Source of the DNA: Leptasterias polaris
Taxonomy: Eukaryota > Echinodermata > Asteroidea > Forcipulatida > Asteriidae
Length of the DNA stretch: 64,000 bases
Assembly (NCBI GenBank): GCA_037783415.1
Contig: JAZGTN010000073.1
Location: 7,192,001 to 7,256,000 of the forward strand
Direction of reading: 5' to 3'
Shown here: positions 35,901-47,540 of the stretch, piece by piece
How positions within the stretch are numbered: position 1 is the stretch's first letter
How the letters are laid out: every line of letters begins with the position of its first letter
Program-made: the position numbers and the translations under genes
The notes under the pieces: model-generated
What the model was told of the DNA's origin: nothing
The model's input: only the letters and a program-made list of their open reading frames with translations
Databases searched by the model: none

Positions 35901-38614
35901 TAACTTGTACATAAGAATAATTATGGTTAATGGTTAGATAACAAATCATGATGATAAATAAACGTTTGAAGACATGAGATTTATTTTAATGCTATATTCA
36001 TTTCTTTTAAGTTATTCTCTCATGGAAAAAACCGTCTGACAACCTTTTCAAAGAAATGTATACATTATCTTGCAGAAATGAAACAATATTTGTGGCCTTT
36101 TTAGTGCGTAAAGAGAAAAGTTATAAACTTTTTATAGCGTGCCCCCCATGCAGTACTTTCCTACATTTCTGTACATAGTGTACTTAGTGATTTCTTCTTA
36201 ACACAAACCAAAGTTGAATCATTAATAACGCAAGTATTGACCATTCAAAAGAAACACAGATTATAAGTGTTTTATGTAAAGACGAACAGTTTCCTGAAGC
36301 ACCAGTTGAAAGTTTTAACATCATAGCAACCAGTCACAGATAACTTCTAAGCGCTCAAAATATGTATAAATTAATCGGAAAGGGCTTTTATTTGACAACA
36401 ATCTTAGGAATGGACCTTTCGCAATGGTGTAACCGTGGTTGCGTTTGTGTTTAATAAGTTGATGACTTTACCGCAGTTTGTATTGTATAATACTAGGTCA
36501 AGGACTTTTTGCTCACATGGAGTTCTGAGTAAAGTCAATAATGGCGAATTAAACATTTACAGAGAAAATCCAGTGTTAGTGGTTGTATTACTCCACAGAG
36601 CGTGTGGCCATCAGCAGCAGCGCTATTGGGTGTCATGCATTATGTTCAGGGGGTTGGACCTTGAACAGATAAATACACGTAATGAAAGGAAGTTTGTGCA
36701 GAGTTGGTGGAGGATTTCCGCCGGTTTGTTTACTCTCAGCTCAGTGCAAAAGGTATATTAAATTCATACCGCGTAGCATTGTTTCCCTATCAATTTCTTT
36801 CTGTCAATACAACCTGCACTGTAGGATTATACAGAAAATTGCGTAACCTGTTCAGGTACATTTTGATCATCCACGACGGGGTCAGTTTAAAACCAGTAGT
36901 TCCTCATCATACGCGGTCAACACTGAGCCTCAGGAGGTTACCAAATCCCAGGACGGCTGTACACACTGGGAAGATTCGTTGGTGAGTTTAGTCATGGCTC
37001 CATGAATTAGCCATGTTTAGCAGGTCCGTTAAATGGTATAGGGCAATAAAATAAATGTTTGTTGTGATGGTATCATGAAGGAACTTTCCTACCAACCACA
37101 CCACACTACAAATTCATTCAGTGTTGCAATTCATGTTATTTTTGATAGCTGGTATTCATTGTGTGGAATCAATCAACTGTGGCATTTCCAGCTCACCTTG
37201 CGGGGGCGGTAGGCCTACGCTAAAGGCAAAGTACACGTTTGGTAATGGCTCTGAAAATTAATGGCAATAAAAACTTACTTGGTAGAAGTACAGCAGCTTT
37301 GGGTAAGTATAATGAATTTTGAGAAACTTTTATTTTCGAAGTACTGCGGTTATGGAAAAATGTATCACTTTTAATTCCCCAAAATTTGAATCTGAGCAGC
37401 GTTTCTGTCAGAAACGCTTCTCAGACTGTGTATTCCTATGGGGAATATTCTTCCTGAGTGCGTAGAAATACTCGCTCCAGTTTTTCGGTGATATCTCAAA
37501 AACGCGATCACCTTTTGAAGTGAAACTTTCACAGGCTAGTTTTATTGTATGTACCTACATATAGGATTAACACAATCAGTAGGCTCCAATTACCAAGCGT
37601 ATGCAGCTCCTTTAAGTTAAAGCTAACGTTGGGAACTGAAAATGACAAGGCATTATTCCATAAACCATTTTGAGATATGGTGGACATAGTTTTGGGTTGT
37701 GCGTCTGTATACACATGCATTACTGCCCACCATTTCTCCAATGGAGGTTGCTGACAGTGTCGGTAGACCAGAACACTGATCCCCCTTTGACATGAATTCT
37801 ATAGTCATTTGGAACTATCACACATGTACATTGGTATATTATACTGGTTTTACGATACGCGTTTTCTCCGCATTGAACCATGGGCTAGCTAGCCTACGTA
37901 TCTTGTGTTCATAATGCCCGAGCTGCGATAACAGTTCTTTAATCCATTGTCCAGTTCTTTAAAACCCACTATCACAATATAGAGTTCGGGTGTTCAATTC
38001 ACTATACTTGACTTGATGCAAATAAAAATGTTATTCCTTTTGAAATCAACGAGGTAGTAACAGCATTAACATTCTAAATAAAACACTAATGCATGTTACA
38101 TTATGTATGTATAAGGAAACTATGTTTTCCTTGAGGAGGCTGAATCCTCGAACTGCAAATACCAAAGTTCTGCGTCTTTTCTTCTGAACCGGTAACGATT
38201 TTTAAATAAAAGTATTAATATTAATACAAAAGACGAATTCAAAGAGGATTTTTTAAGTGAGCTTCACAGTTTCAGTAGGTGCCTTATTTGCTGAACTACA
38301 TTATTGCATCGTCAACCCAAAATGAGATTTATGTCACCATGTGGCCTTGATGGCCTAGCGACCGAGGGCATGCCCCCACCCTGGAGGTACATCATCTTAC
38401 GCGGTTGGGTGACTTACCGTAATAGAATGCCTATATAGTGTTATGTCATTATAGCTTCAATCCACCTAAATCGCAGAAGAGTTCTTATTTTAACCGTTAT
38501 TCGAATTCATCCAATGAGTAATAATAAATAATTAAGTGTCGATATTTCATAGCAGGCCTAAGACTTCTATATGTTCAAAATATTCTTTCGTGTGTTTGGT
38601 GTGTGGGCGCGGTG

Positions 38615-38730
38615 ACAGACAGACAGCCCGATCGACAGACAGCCCGCCCGACAGACAGACAGACAGACAGACAGAAAGACAAACAAACAAACAAACAAGC
38701 ATACAACCCACCCAACAAACAAACAACTCA
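38615..38730. repeat. (CAGA)n / (CAAA)n compound microsatellite
   Basis: CAGACAGACAGACAGACAGA runs into AACAAACAAACAAACAAGC-type sequence about 80 bp upstream of the HPGD-like start codon. Confidence 0.95.
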
Positions 38731-38806
38731 ACAACCGTATTTGTCTTTTAGTGAAAACCTGACTCCATCTATCTTCTGTAGGTCTACCGTATAATTCTCA
38801 AGCAAG

Positions 38807-41800
38807 ATGACGAGCACAAATAACGGTTCAACATTCGACCTGGCAACGGCGCACTTCAACCCCGACACTGTGGCCATCGTTACGGGGTCTGCTGAGGGGC
38901 TGGGGAAGGCATTTGCTGAGGTCATGCTTCAGAAAGGTGTCAAGGTATATTTTTTAGAGTCTTAGTAAGGTTATACTTTGGTAATAACCTCGACAACAAA
39001 AAGTGTGTACTTTTTTTCGAGAGCCTCTTGTTATAAAGATGGAAAGGTATAGTAAACATCCTGTTCTGTGAAATTAGTTCGTCTGAAGTTGGTTATAAAT
39101 CAATGAAAGTTGTCGAATTCTTTGGAGATTCAAATTTCCGCCGTGATGTTATAATGTTTGTGAATGGTGCGGCCAGAGATGCGGTTGGCACCAGCATTGT
39201 CACCTCGCCCAAACGTGGAGATATTTGACGTTCTTGATGAACATACCCGGTGACAGTTTTTTGCAGCCGTTTTCTCAACAAGTACAGGCCTATAGGCCAT
39301 TAGGCCTAGACCACTGTATTTAGCTGGAACTTTCACAGGTGACTTAATTGTATCTTTATTGATAATTTTGCATTTTATAAATCAGTGTTTACTTTGACAA
39401 AAAAAGCTTCTTGTCATGGTTGACATGGCTGCCATCAAAAGTAATACTTTGTGGATCAAGAATGTCTATATCAGATAGGCCTATACCATCATCTTATATT
39501 TAAACAAATCCATGACAATTTCTATCAGTTTTGATGTATGTTTTCAAAACTTTCAACCTGTCATCTCAATCGTAATTGTATATATTTGTAAAGTTGACTT
39601 AATTATTCTTCGTAATATTTTTATCGTCCATTTGTATTTTTGTTTTGTTGTATAACAATAAACCAACTAAGGTGATGAATCTGAATGATATTTTAAAATA
39701 ACTTGAGGAAAACTTGATAATTATGAGATGGACCACTATGTTGGAGAAAGAAATGGCTTCCCAATTCTGATAATGTTCATTATTTGTCGTTAAGGGCGTG
39801 TGTTTAGCAGATATCAACGAACCAAAAGGAAAAGAAACACTGGAAGAGTTCAAGAAGTATGGGAAGGAAAAGGTGATATTCGTCAATTGTGACGTCACAT
39901 CGGAATCTGACATAGAAGGTGCCTATAACAACTTTCTTGACCCCCCAAAGAAAATTGAAACGAATAAATAAAAATAGTCAAACTAACGTTCGCAATGGTA
40001 TCGTAACTTCCTTAAACACTGGGTCAAACTGATCTAGAAAAATAACCCTAAGAAACTGTTTGGATGACCATTGTTGGATCCGTGGTCAATTATCGTTTGC
40101 AATTGATTTTCGTCTGAGGCCGTTTCGGAATAAATAATCAAGCGACTTTGGCTACGGCTATTGCCGTTGGCTGCAAGAGAATATGACATTTCAGCGTTCT
40201 GGCGGTAGCCACTGCCAAAGCCATCATCAGACAGAGCCTAATTAATTTCGTATTGAACAGCAATGAAGGTTTCCGTCATATGTTTGGTAGTTATAATATC
40301 ATTACATGAGACGGGGAGTGGAATACCCCAGGCAAGAATCTATATTAGCGATATTGTTTGAACTTGCTCATTAAGGCCGTATATTTTTCTGAACCAGAAA
40401 TTAAGTTAAATTAGTGGATTATCATTCGGTCAAAAGGGAGTGTGGCAACGCGGGAAGCATCTATTTTCTTCCATGATGCCAAGCGTGTGTAACTTGCGGT
40501 ATAGCCTATGGGAAGAGATTTGATTTTCTCCCATTTGTTATTTTGTTTTCTGTACCTTTCCAGCCGCTTTCACGGAGACCAAGACAAAGTTTGGTACCGT
40601 CAATCTGTTAGTGAATAACGCTGGTGTTCAGAACGAACAAAACTGGCGACTGTGTGTGGACGTTAACGTGGTGAGTATCTCAGAATAATTGTATGAGATC
40701 TAAAATTAAAACGAGTACCAAAAGGTTAACATTTTCATAATTTGTTGACGGACATCTAAGTCTACCATATTTACCAAACAAGGAAGTATAAGTTAGACTC
40801 AAGCCAATGATAGTTGTATGCATTCAGATTTATCTATGCAATGTTTTTCGATACGGACCTTTTGGTATAGGTGAGATATTATTATTAGAGCGATTAAGTT
40901 ATTCCGAAAAGATCAACATTCAATTGTTTCATTTTAAATCTTGGAATATGACCCCCTATACTCAGCCTTGAATGCCTTCCTATATAGGTCAACCAATTCC
41001 AAACCTGTGTTGTATAATCATATGATAACCACAGTTGACCTACTTTTTCCGGTTCCACTTATGAAAACAATCAGATTCCGGAACTTGTTTTGCTGTTAAA
41101 AGTTTAGATATCCTTATAATATATACATACAAATGCTGTCATTCTAAAGAATGTAATATTTTATTAATTAATATGCATAAACTCTGATTTGTGTTAATCT
41201 CTTGTAACATGTGTATTCTTTGTTGTGATATTCTATCATTAGAAAGGAACGCTGTCAGGTACATACACTGCACTCAAACACATGAGTCTGAGTGAAGGTG
41301 GTGAGGGTGGTACCATTATCAACCTGTCGTCTTTGGCAGGTTAGTATAAAATCTACAATAAATTATAGATGTTGATTAAAAACAGTTTTCCTATCTTTAT
41401 AAACATATTCCAAAGTATTTTTAATTGTTGCTTTAATTTGTAAATTAATGTTGTATTGTTGTTGTATTTTTTTGGTCAATGATTTATAAACGTGTAACTT
41501 TTTGAGTATTTAAAATAAATCTGAAAGTAGACAGAGTATGTGGGATGTTTTATAAACAATTTCCCCAGAAAGTCCTTTACAACTATTTGTGATTAGCCCT
41601 TGCCTTTAAATTCAGCTGGTCTCGTCTGACGTATGAAAAAGGCAGGACTGCCAGTATCTGACTGAAATGAATTGAGTTTCCGCAAATCTTCAAATGTGCT
41701 CTTGGAACAAAAATTGCACCTTAGGCCTATTTGGAAAAGATTTCTCTTGATTCGTTCATTATAACATGCGACGTATTTTCCTTATTTAATTGTCCGTATA

Positions 41801-44800
41801 ATATTCAGGTCTGATACCCATTCCTTACATGCCATCGTATGCAGCTACCAAACATGCTGTTATCGGTTTATCCAAATCTATTATGGTGAGTGATGTATTT
41901 CAGATCTTAAAATTATGTATTTTCCTTCGTTTTCTTCTATAAGGCAGGCCCGCCGGAAGGTATTTAAAAGTGGGGGGGGGGGGGGGGGGGCACCAACAAT
42001 TTCCAACATTGGGTTGTTTGGATCAGCAGATCCGGGGAGGGAGAGTCCAAATCCCTTTGTTTTTTGTGTGAAAACGTGAGAAAAGCTGCTTTCAAGACGC
42101 ATGTGATACTGACTTAAAGGGCAATTCTAAGATTGTTCTTGTTGGAGGGGGTGAAAGTGTCTGATGAAAAAAATAATCCCTTATAAAAATTCCCCTTATT
42201 GAAAATATTGGGAAATACTAATACATGCATTTGTAAACACGGGGACCCAGTTACGGGGAGGATCATGCATAATATTAGAAAAGGGGTCGGAACCATTTTA
42301 GCAATGGACCTATCCAAAGGCCTAGCTATGCCCAGGCCCGCCAGGCAGATCTGTGGGAGGTATACATGAATGTGGAGAACCCAAAAAGTTTTGTAAATGT
42401 GGGTATTTTTATGTGATCAATTAATTAATTTCAGTGTTCTCCAACTTTGAAAAATAAAGGTTGGTGCTTGGTGTGGTGAAAACTGTGAGGGGGTACATAC
42501 AATGCGAAGCGCGAAGCCCCTACGTCGTGGGGTCCGGGGCCCGCTCAAGGGCCCCGGGAAAATTGTTGATCCTAGATGCTCTGTGGTGCATATCCTAAGG
42601 TGAATCCTGGCCACTTTCCTCAGACTTTTTTGAGGAAATATTTTTAAAGTTTTTAAGAACACAAAGTACAATCCTGGTTTTCTAAACACTTACTTGAAAT
42701 AAAAACCAATGAATAATAGATATTCATTCTTCAATGTGTCCGGTAGCCCGACCGCATTTCTTTTTCTTACCTTGTAATTCCGTGTAATGTGCTCCAAATT
42801 TTTTTATTTTTTATTTAATTTTTTTTCTAAATTAAGGTTATATGGACCAAATGTCAGACTTTGACCAAACTAACATGTTTTGTAACAAAATTGAACTAGA
42901 AACCAGAACACATCCAGACAAGTTTACTGATATCTGCGTGATTTGGGTCTCATTAGTTTTGTGATCCACGGACGTCGCGTCGTAAACTGGTAAACCCAAC
43001 GTCAACGACCGACAAACGCGAACGATTGTAAAGCACCAAAAAAGCACCATGTACAATGATTAGTCTGGTTCCCAGACCCCCAAAATCTCCGACTGGCACC
43101 TGTCGTCCGGGAATCTTTGGTCATGGAACCAGACTATACAATGCACTCGACCGGGTACGTAGCCTATAGTCAAGGCGCTCGCGGCAAACCCGGATGGTAT
43201 ACATCACGCACGAAAAACGACCAGCGCGAACGGCAATGTCACAAGTTTAGCCGTTTGAGCTAGTCTGTTTTCGAGCGCCTTGACTAAAGCCTACCACCCC
43301 CCCCCCCCCCCCCCCCCCAACCTCCGTCCCGGCTATTTCCGGGGTAAAAAAAACAAAAAAAAACAACCCCCATAATAAAATAAAAAATAATAATTTTTTT
43401 TGTGGTGTCCCTGTTTTTTCGCTCTATCCCCTCCCGACGTAAAAAAAAAAAAAAAAAAAAAAGTGGGGGGGGGGGGGGGGGGGGGGGCCCGGGCCCCCCG
43501 GCCCCGGCGGCCATGTATAAGGAAAGTAATGCTATCATTGTTTTTGTATACTATAGTAGCTGCATAAATTTTCTTGTCGTTGGCACATTATTTCCTTGTT
43601 GTTTGAGGGTCACTTTTAGAAGTTAGTGTTTCTGCTGTATTTTTTGTTGGTGTTTATCCCAAACCACACTCCTTAATCTGTATACAATCTTAACACTAAA
43701 ACAAGTTGAAACTGTGAAATAAAAACCATTAGGAAACTAAAGAGAAACTCATGAGTTTTATGATTCCTAATGTTCCCACTCTGTCTTCAGGCACACCCTT
43801 CTACCAAGGCATCTGGTATTACAGTAGGTGTCTTGTGCCCGTCTTTCGTAGATACTGCTATGATACATGAAGATAATGTTATACTGAGGACTGAATCAGA
43901 TCGTGCACTTGCAAAGGGAATTCAACAGAAAGCAGGAATATTGCAGTAAGTTTGTTTATAATGCAATTGTTAAATTCTCCCTCTCTTTCTGATCCCTTTC
44001 CTTCTGATCCCTTTCCTTATAAAATAATGTTACAATGTATACCGTGTGAAAGGGAAACTAAATGGTTCACATCACATGTTGTAAGTTTCATTTATAGCCC
44101 CTGTGTCCTTAGTAAAAACAAATACTACAAAATGTACAGTTTAAAAACACACTTTACAGATGTTTGGCTACTGGACGTGGGCTGTAGGAGTTGGTCATAA
44201 ATGAACCCCATTAATCCGTAAAAATGATATACATGTAGGAGTTCTATGCCTAAACGAGTGAATTTGGTACAATTTGAACCACATGTCCCTCAATAACACA
44301 TGAACAGAAAGCAAAATCATTTCGAGTCCTTGCTCTTGCCTTATTAATATTAGTCACCCCGCTCAATGGCCACACAAGAGTGCTTCACTCATCATTCCAC
44401 CACCTAAAAGGACAGCCGCCTGCTTCAAGAACGATTTTGTAATTTTTTATTCTAACCCCTTGTTGATTGTTTTTTTTATGCCGTTGTAGTTATTCTCCTT
44501 ATTCACAGGGAAGACAAATTTCATGTTTTTTATCATGACAATAAATAGGTTTAATCTTCTAACCTTTGAACCTTGAACTACAGAAGGATAATTAGTTTTT
44601 TGTTCCAGTGAGTCCCTATGAAGTTTTCGCTGACAATCCCAAGTTTAATGATTATTTTAATCCAATTACTTTTTACGTATTGCGTGCTTTGATACTAGGG
44701 TGTCGGAGGTAACTGATGCGTTCCTGACACTCCTTCTGGACAAATCTTGGGCGGGAAAAATCATGAAGATCTCTAAGTTGGGTGGAATGCAAGAGCAGCC

Positions 44801-44810
44801 GATCATGTGA
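38807..44810 (+). CDS. HPGD-like: Short-chain dehydrogenase/reductase, 15-hydroxyprostaglandin dehydrogenase-like, complete
   Basis: A classical SDR that probably oxidises a hydroxyl group with NAD+. The closest recognised family is NAD-dependent 15-hydroxyprostaglandin dehydrogenase. Exons: 38807-38944, 39795-39918, 40564-40670, 41243-41339, 41809-41885, 43791-43945, 44699-44810. All junctions are GT/AG, total 269 aa (human HPGD 266). Visible: cofactor motif TGSAEGLG (about 26-33), Asp52 at the end of strand 2 (favours NAD), NNAG (105-108), catalytic Ser153 in NLSSLAG, Tyr166 and Lys170 in YAATK with the same 13-residue Ser-Tyr spacing as HPGD, and CPSFVDTAM in place of the usual PG loop. 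The N-terminus is some 16 residues longer than HPGD. There is no signal peptide, so it is likely cytosolic. The substrate cannot be inferred, since invertebrates have many paralogs. AATAAA follows at 44888. Confidence 0.88.
41940..42560. repeat. Decayed dispersed repeats with homopolymer G
   Basis: A run of about 18 G starts at 41975 after GGCCCGCCGGAAGGTATTTA. At 42508-42560 GCGAAGCGCGAAGCCCC is followed by GGGGTCCGGGGCCC, a GC-rich motif typical of dispersed elements in marine invertebrates. Boundaries cannot be set. Lies in the intron 41886-43790 of the HPGD-like gene. Confidence 0.45.
43061..43136. mobile_element. 76-bp hairpin MITE (TAGTCTGGTTCC ends)
   Basis: Inverted ends TAGTCTGGTTCC and GGAACCAGACTA. 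Intron of the HPGD-like gene. Confidence 0.65.
43168..43285. mobile_element. 118-bp MITE (AGTCAAGGCGCTCG ends)
   Basis: Inverted ends AGTCAAGGCGCTCG (43168) and CGAGCGCCTTGACT (to 43285). The direct repeat AGCCTA lies just outside on both sides. It is adjacent to the previous hairpin. Confidence 0.7.
43295..43513. repeat. Extreme homopolymer tract cluster (C, A, G)
   Basis: A run of about 24 C (43296 onward), A-rich stretches, a run of about 22 A (43441) and a run of about 23 G (43465) followed by CCCGGGCCCCCCGGCCCC. Homopolymer lengths here may be unreliable in any assembly. Confidence 0.9.
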
Positions 44811-44887
44811 TCGCATAGACAGCTCAGGAGCTCCCAGAGATGTTATGATGATGTACTGTGGGCTACCTCCGTCATGCGAAGTATCGA

Positions 44888-44893
44888 AATAAA
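44888..44893 (+). terminator. Candidate polyadenylation signal of HPGD-like gene
   Basis: AATAAA 78 bp after the stop codon. Confidence 0.6.
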
Positions 44894-45409
44894 ACGGAAA
44901 GTGCTACCTATCTTATATTATGCATCACAAATTAAGAGATTCATAGAGTTATTTCCTTCCATGGTGCTGACAGATTTTACCCGTTAGGATCGCACGATGA
45001 ATTGTTGATCTCTGTAGATTACGATTAATGTCAAACGACTCTTCTCGAGTCGACTTGGTCAACCGTCGACTTGTCTGAGCTCCATAATGATATAGTTCAA
45101 TATCCGTGCGATCCCTAACCTTAATGATAGCTAAAATGTTGTTATGATTCTTTGTTTATCGAAATTCATAAAAAGGTATTATCACATAGTATAAGTAGCT
45201 AACATGACGTTTTGGAATAGTTTACCATAGGCCTAGATAAGTTGTTTGGTGGTCTTGGAACAAGGTTGTAGAATTTTCGATAAAAAATATATAAACTTTT
45301 GAAAGTTTAATCATCAATGAATCGGTCTCGTGAAACAAGTTTTATTTTAAAACACAAGAGTTTGGGTTCAGACAAAGTATCATGAATAAAGTGGTTCTCT
45401 CCAAGTTGG

Positions 45410-45502
45410 CTATAGGCAACTTCAGTTGATTTGCTGTACCAACTTAGTTTTCAGGTACAAATTGCCTATAGGCAACTTCAGTTGATCTGCTGTACCAACT
45501 TA
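45410..45502. repeat. Two-copy direct repeat (~40 bp)
   Basis: TATAGGCAACTTCAGTTGAT followed by YTGCTGTACCAACTTA occurs at about 45412 and again at about 45469. Confidence 0.85.
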
Positions 45503-47030
45503 TTTGAATGTAGGTATTGTATGTACATGTGTGTGGAGCCCAATGAGAGAAAATAAATTAGTAATAAAGCAAATATTGCTGCTTGGACACGAAGTGCAGT
45601 AACCAATACAGTTATGATAAAGACATGAATGTTGATTGTTTAATGTTATGAGAAAGAGTTTCATGACAAATTCTGCATAGGATGTTACATTCTCTGCCCA
45701 CCACTATTTGCATTGTACATAAACCAATTGTTGTACTGCTAAAACGGGTATGATTGTTTGATAAATGTAACCATTAACATGTTTATTATAATATATTTTG
45801 CTTTTACGTACATTCAATTGATGTGTAAATAGGCAACATTTTGCTGTTAGTAAATTGAAATGAGAAAGATTGACATACATGAAGAAACCCATTAGAAGTT
45901 TTTGTTTATACTTTTGTTTATTTCAGAAATAGTTCACTGAAGTTAATCCAAGTTGAAAAAGATAAAAACAATGTTTAACTTAATTAAATAAATAAAATTA
46001 CCTACAATACAAGTGTTCTGCGTGGAAGTACTCAGCAAAAAGAATACTCAGATTGCCTGAGGAAGATATCTTTCTCTTATAAAGGAAATTGGACGCATAA
46101 GTTTAGTTTCAATCTATTTGTGTTTTTTAAATATATACTCTATTATGTTCCACCGAAAAAATTCCCCTGTTTTAGAGAGTCAAGTCAGCCCTGCTCATTA
46201 TGGTCACATCAGAATATCATGCCATATTTTGATTAGGTTTATTCCTTACACCAATGCATGTCATGGTAAGCACTATTTAGTGTTTACTAAATGTTTTATT
46301 CCATAATATAACTTAACAGAGTTCAGAGGTTTTCATGCTGAGGTTTTTATGTGTCAAACTTTACTGGATAGAGAGAGATTCTAAATAAAAATGCCAACAG
46401 GTTTGAGCTATGATTGGATACTGAAAGATAAGAGAGCAACGGAAATGATAATCCAAATAGATTTACATGCTCAATTTGCCAAAGACTCAACTTGATTTGG
46501 GGGCTGTGCTGTAACATACAGTACACAGTATGTCAGGCTGACTGATAACATCTTTTTATAAGATGTGGCAGCAATCCTTGCAATATTCTCTGTAGCCAAT
46601 AATAATGTAAACCATAAAAAGGGCAAGACAGTTTCCCCTCTGCTTTCAGTTTAGTTAGGCTGCAGCTGCCGCCTTCACTTATGATATTGCTAAGAATAGC
46701 CTTTACTTCAATGCATGTTACTGTGGTAATCAATCAACATCTGCTAATTTGTGGTATTATATTGGTTTAGATGAAACAAATATAAGATCGCTGCATTAAT
46801 TTACATGTATGTTTCCATTTAAAGCTGAGGTGACATGAAAGTTTTGAATCAAGTTATGAATCAAGCTATATTTATCTGTTGAGCAGGCTTCAACTAACTG
46901 CTAACAATGGCTTGGGAAGCAGTTTGGAAGCAACGCTTGACAAGAAAATTATCAAAATGGGTGCCATACATTTAAATATGCTGCTTGGGTGGCCAATCCT
47001 AAATGTAATCTCTTATCTCTTGAAAAAGTA

Positions 47031-47330
47031 TATGGAAACTATTCCTAAACTGTGTATAGCCCCGGTTTATGGAAACTATTCCTAAACTGTGTATAGCCCC
47101 GGTTTATGGAAACTATTCCTAAACTGTGTATTGCCCCGGTTTATGGAAACTATTCCTAAACTGTGTATAGCCCCGGTTTATGGAAACTATTCCTAAACTG
47201 TGTATAGCCCCGGTTTATGGAAACTATTCCTAAACTGTGTATAGCCCCGGTTTATGGAAACTATTCCTAAACTGTGTATAGCCCCGGTTTATGGAAACTA
47301 TTCCTAAACTGTGTATAGTCCCGGTTTTGG
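47031..47330. repeat. 37-bp tandem array, 8 copies
   Basis: The unit starts TATGGAAACTATTCCTAAAC and ends TAGCCCCGGTT. Eight copies are nearly identical. Copy 3 has ATTGCCCC and the last has ATAGTCCC. It begins 211 bp beyond the stop codon of the minus-strand TTC17-like gene, so may be transcribed in its 3' UTR. Confidence 0.95.
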
Positions 47331-47540
47331 AAAGTAAAAATAAATTGCCTTGTCATAGACAGTGAAAAAGAACTTACACAGTAATGCAGCAACATTTTTG
47401 TTGGAATCATTGTGGTAATTTTAAAATAAATCGTTTCCTTCATATAAATCACATCTTCTGTACAAAGAGATTGTACAAACTAATCATCTCATTAACTCTT
47501 TTCTTTTGCTTCTTGTTTTATGCCGCTATTCTTGATAAAA

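Larger units (their letters stand above)
32259..38806. other. Intergenic region, NECAP to HPGD-like gene
   Basis: No coding exon is supported here. It holds the NECAP 3' UTR (AATAAA at 32550), a three-copy 75-bp repeat (32757-32986) and a CAGA/CAAA microsatellite just upstream of the next gene (38615-38730). The remaining AT-rich sequence shows no structure I can identify. A 5' UTR exon of the next gene could be hidden. Confidence 0.65.
44811..47540. other. Convergent intergenic region, HPGD-like and TTC17-like genes
   Basis: No coding exon is supported. It contains a two-copy direct repeat around GGCAACTTCAGTTGAT (45414-45500) and a 37-bp tandem array (47031-47330) that may lie in the 3' UTR of the minus-strand gene. 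Otherwise AT-rich sequence without recognisable structure. Confidence 0.65.

Noticed and set aside
36435..36985. Overlapping ~100-codon frames upstream of the HPGD-like gene
   Set aside because: No recognised domain, no splice connection to the downstream start, composition like surrounding non-coding DNA.
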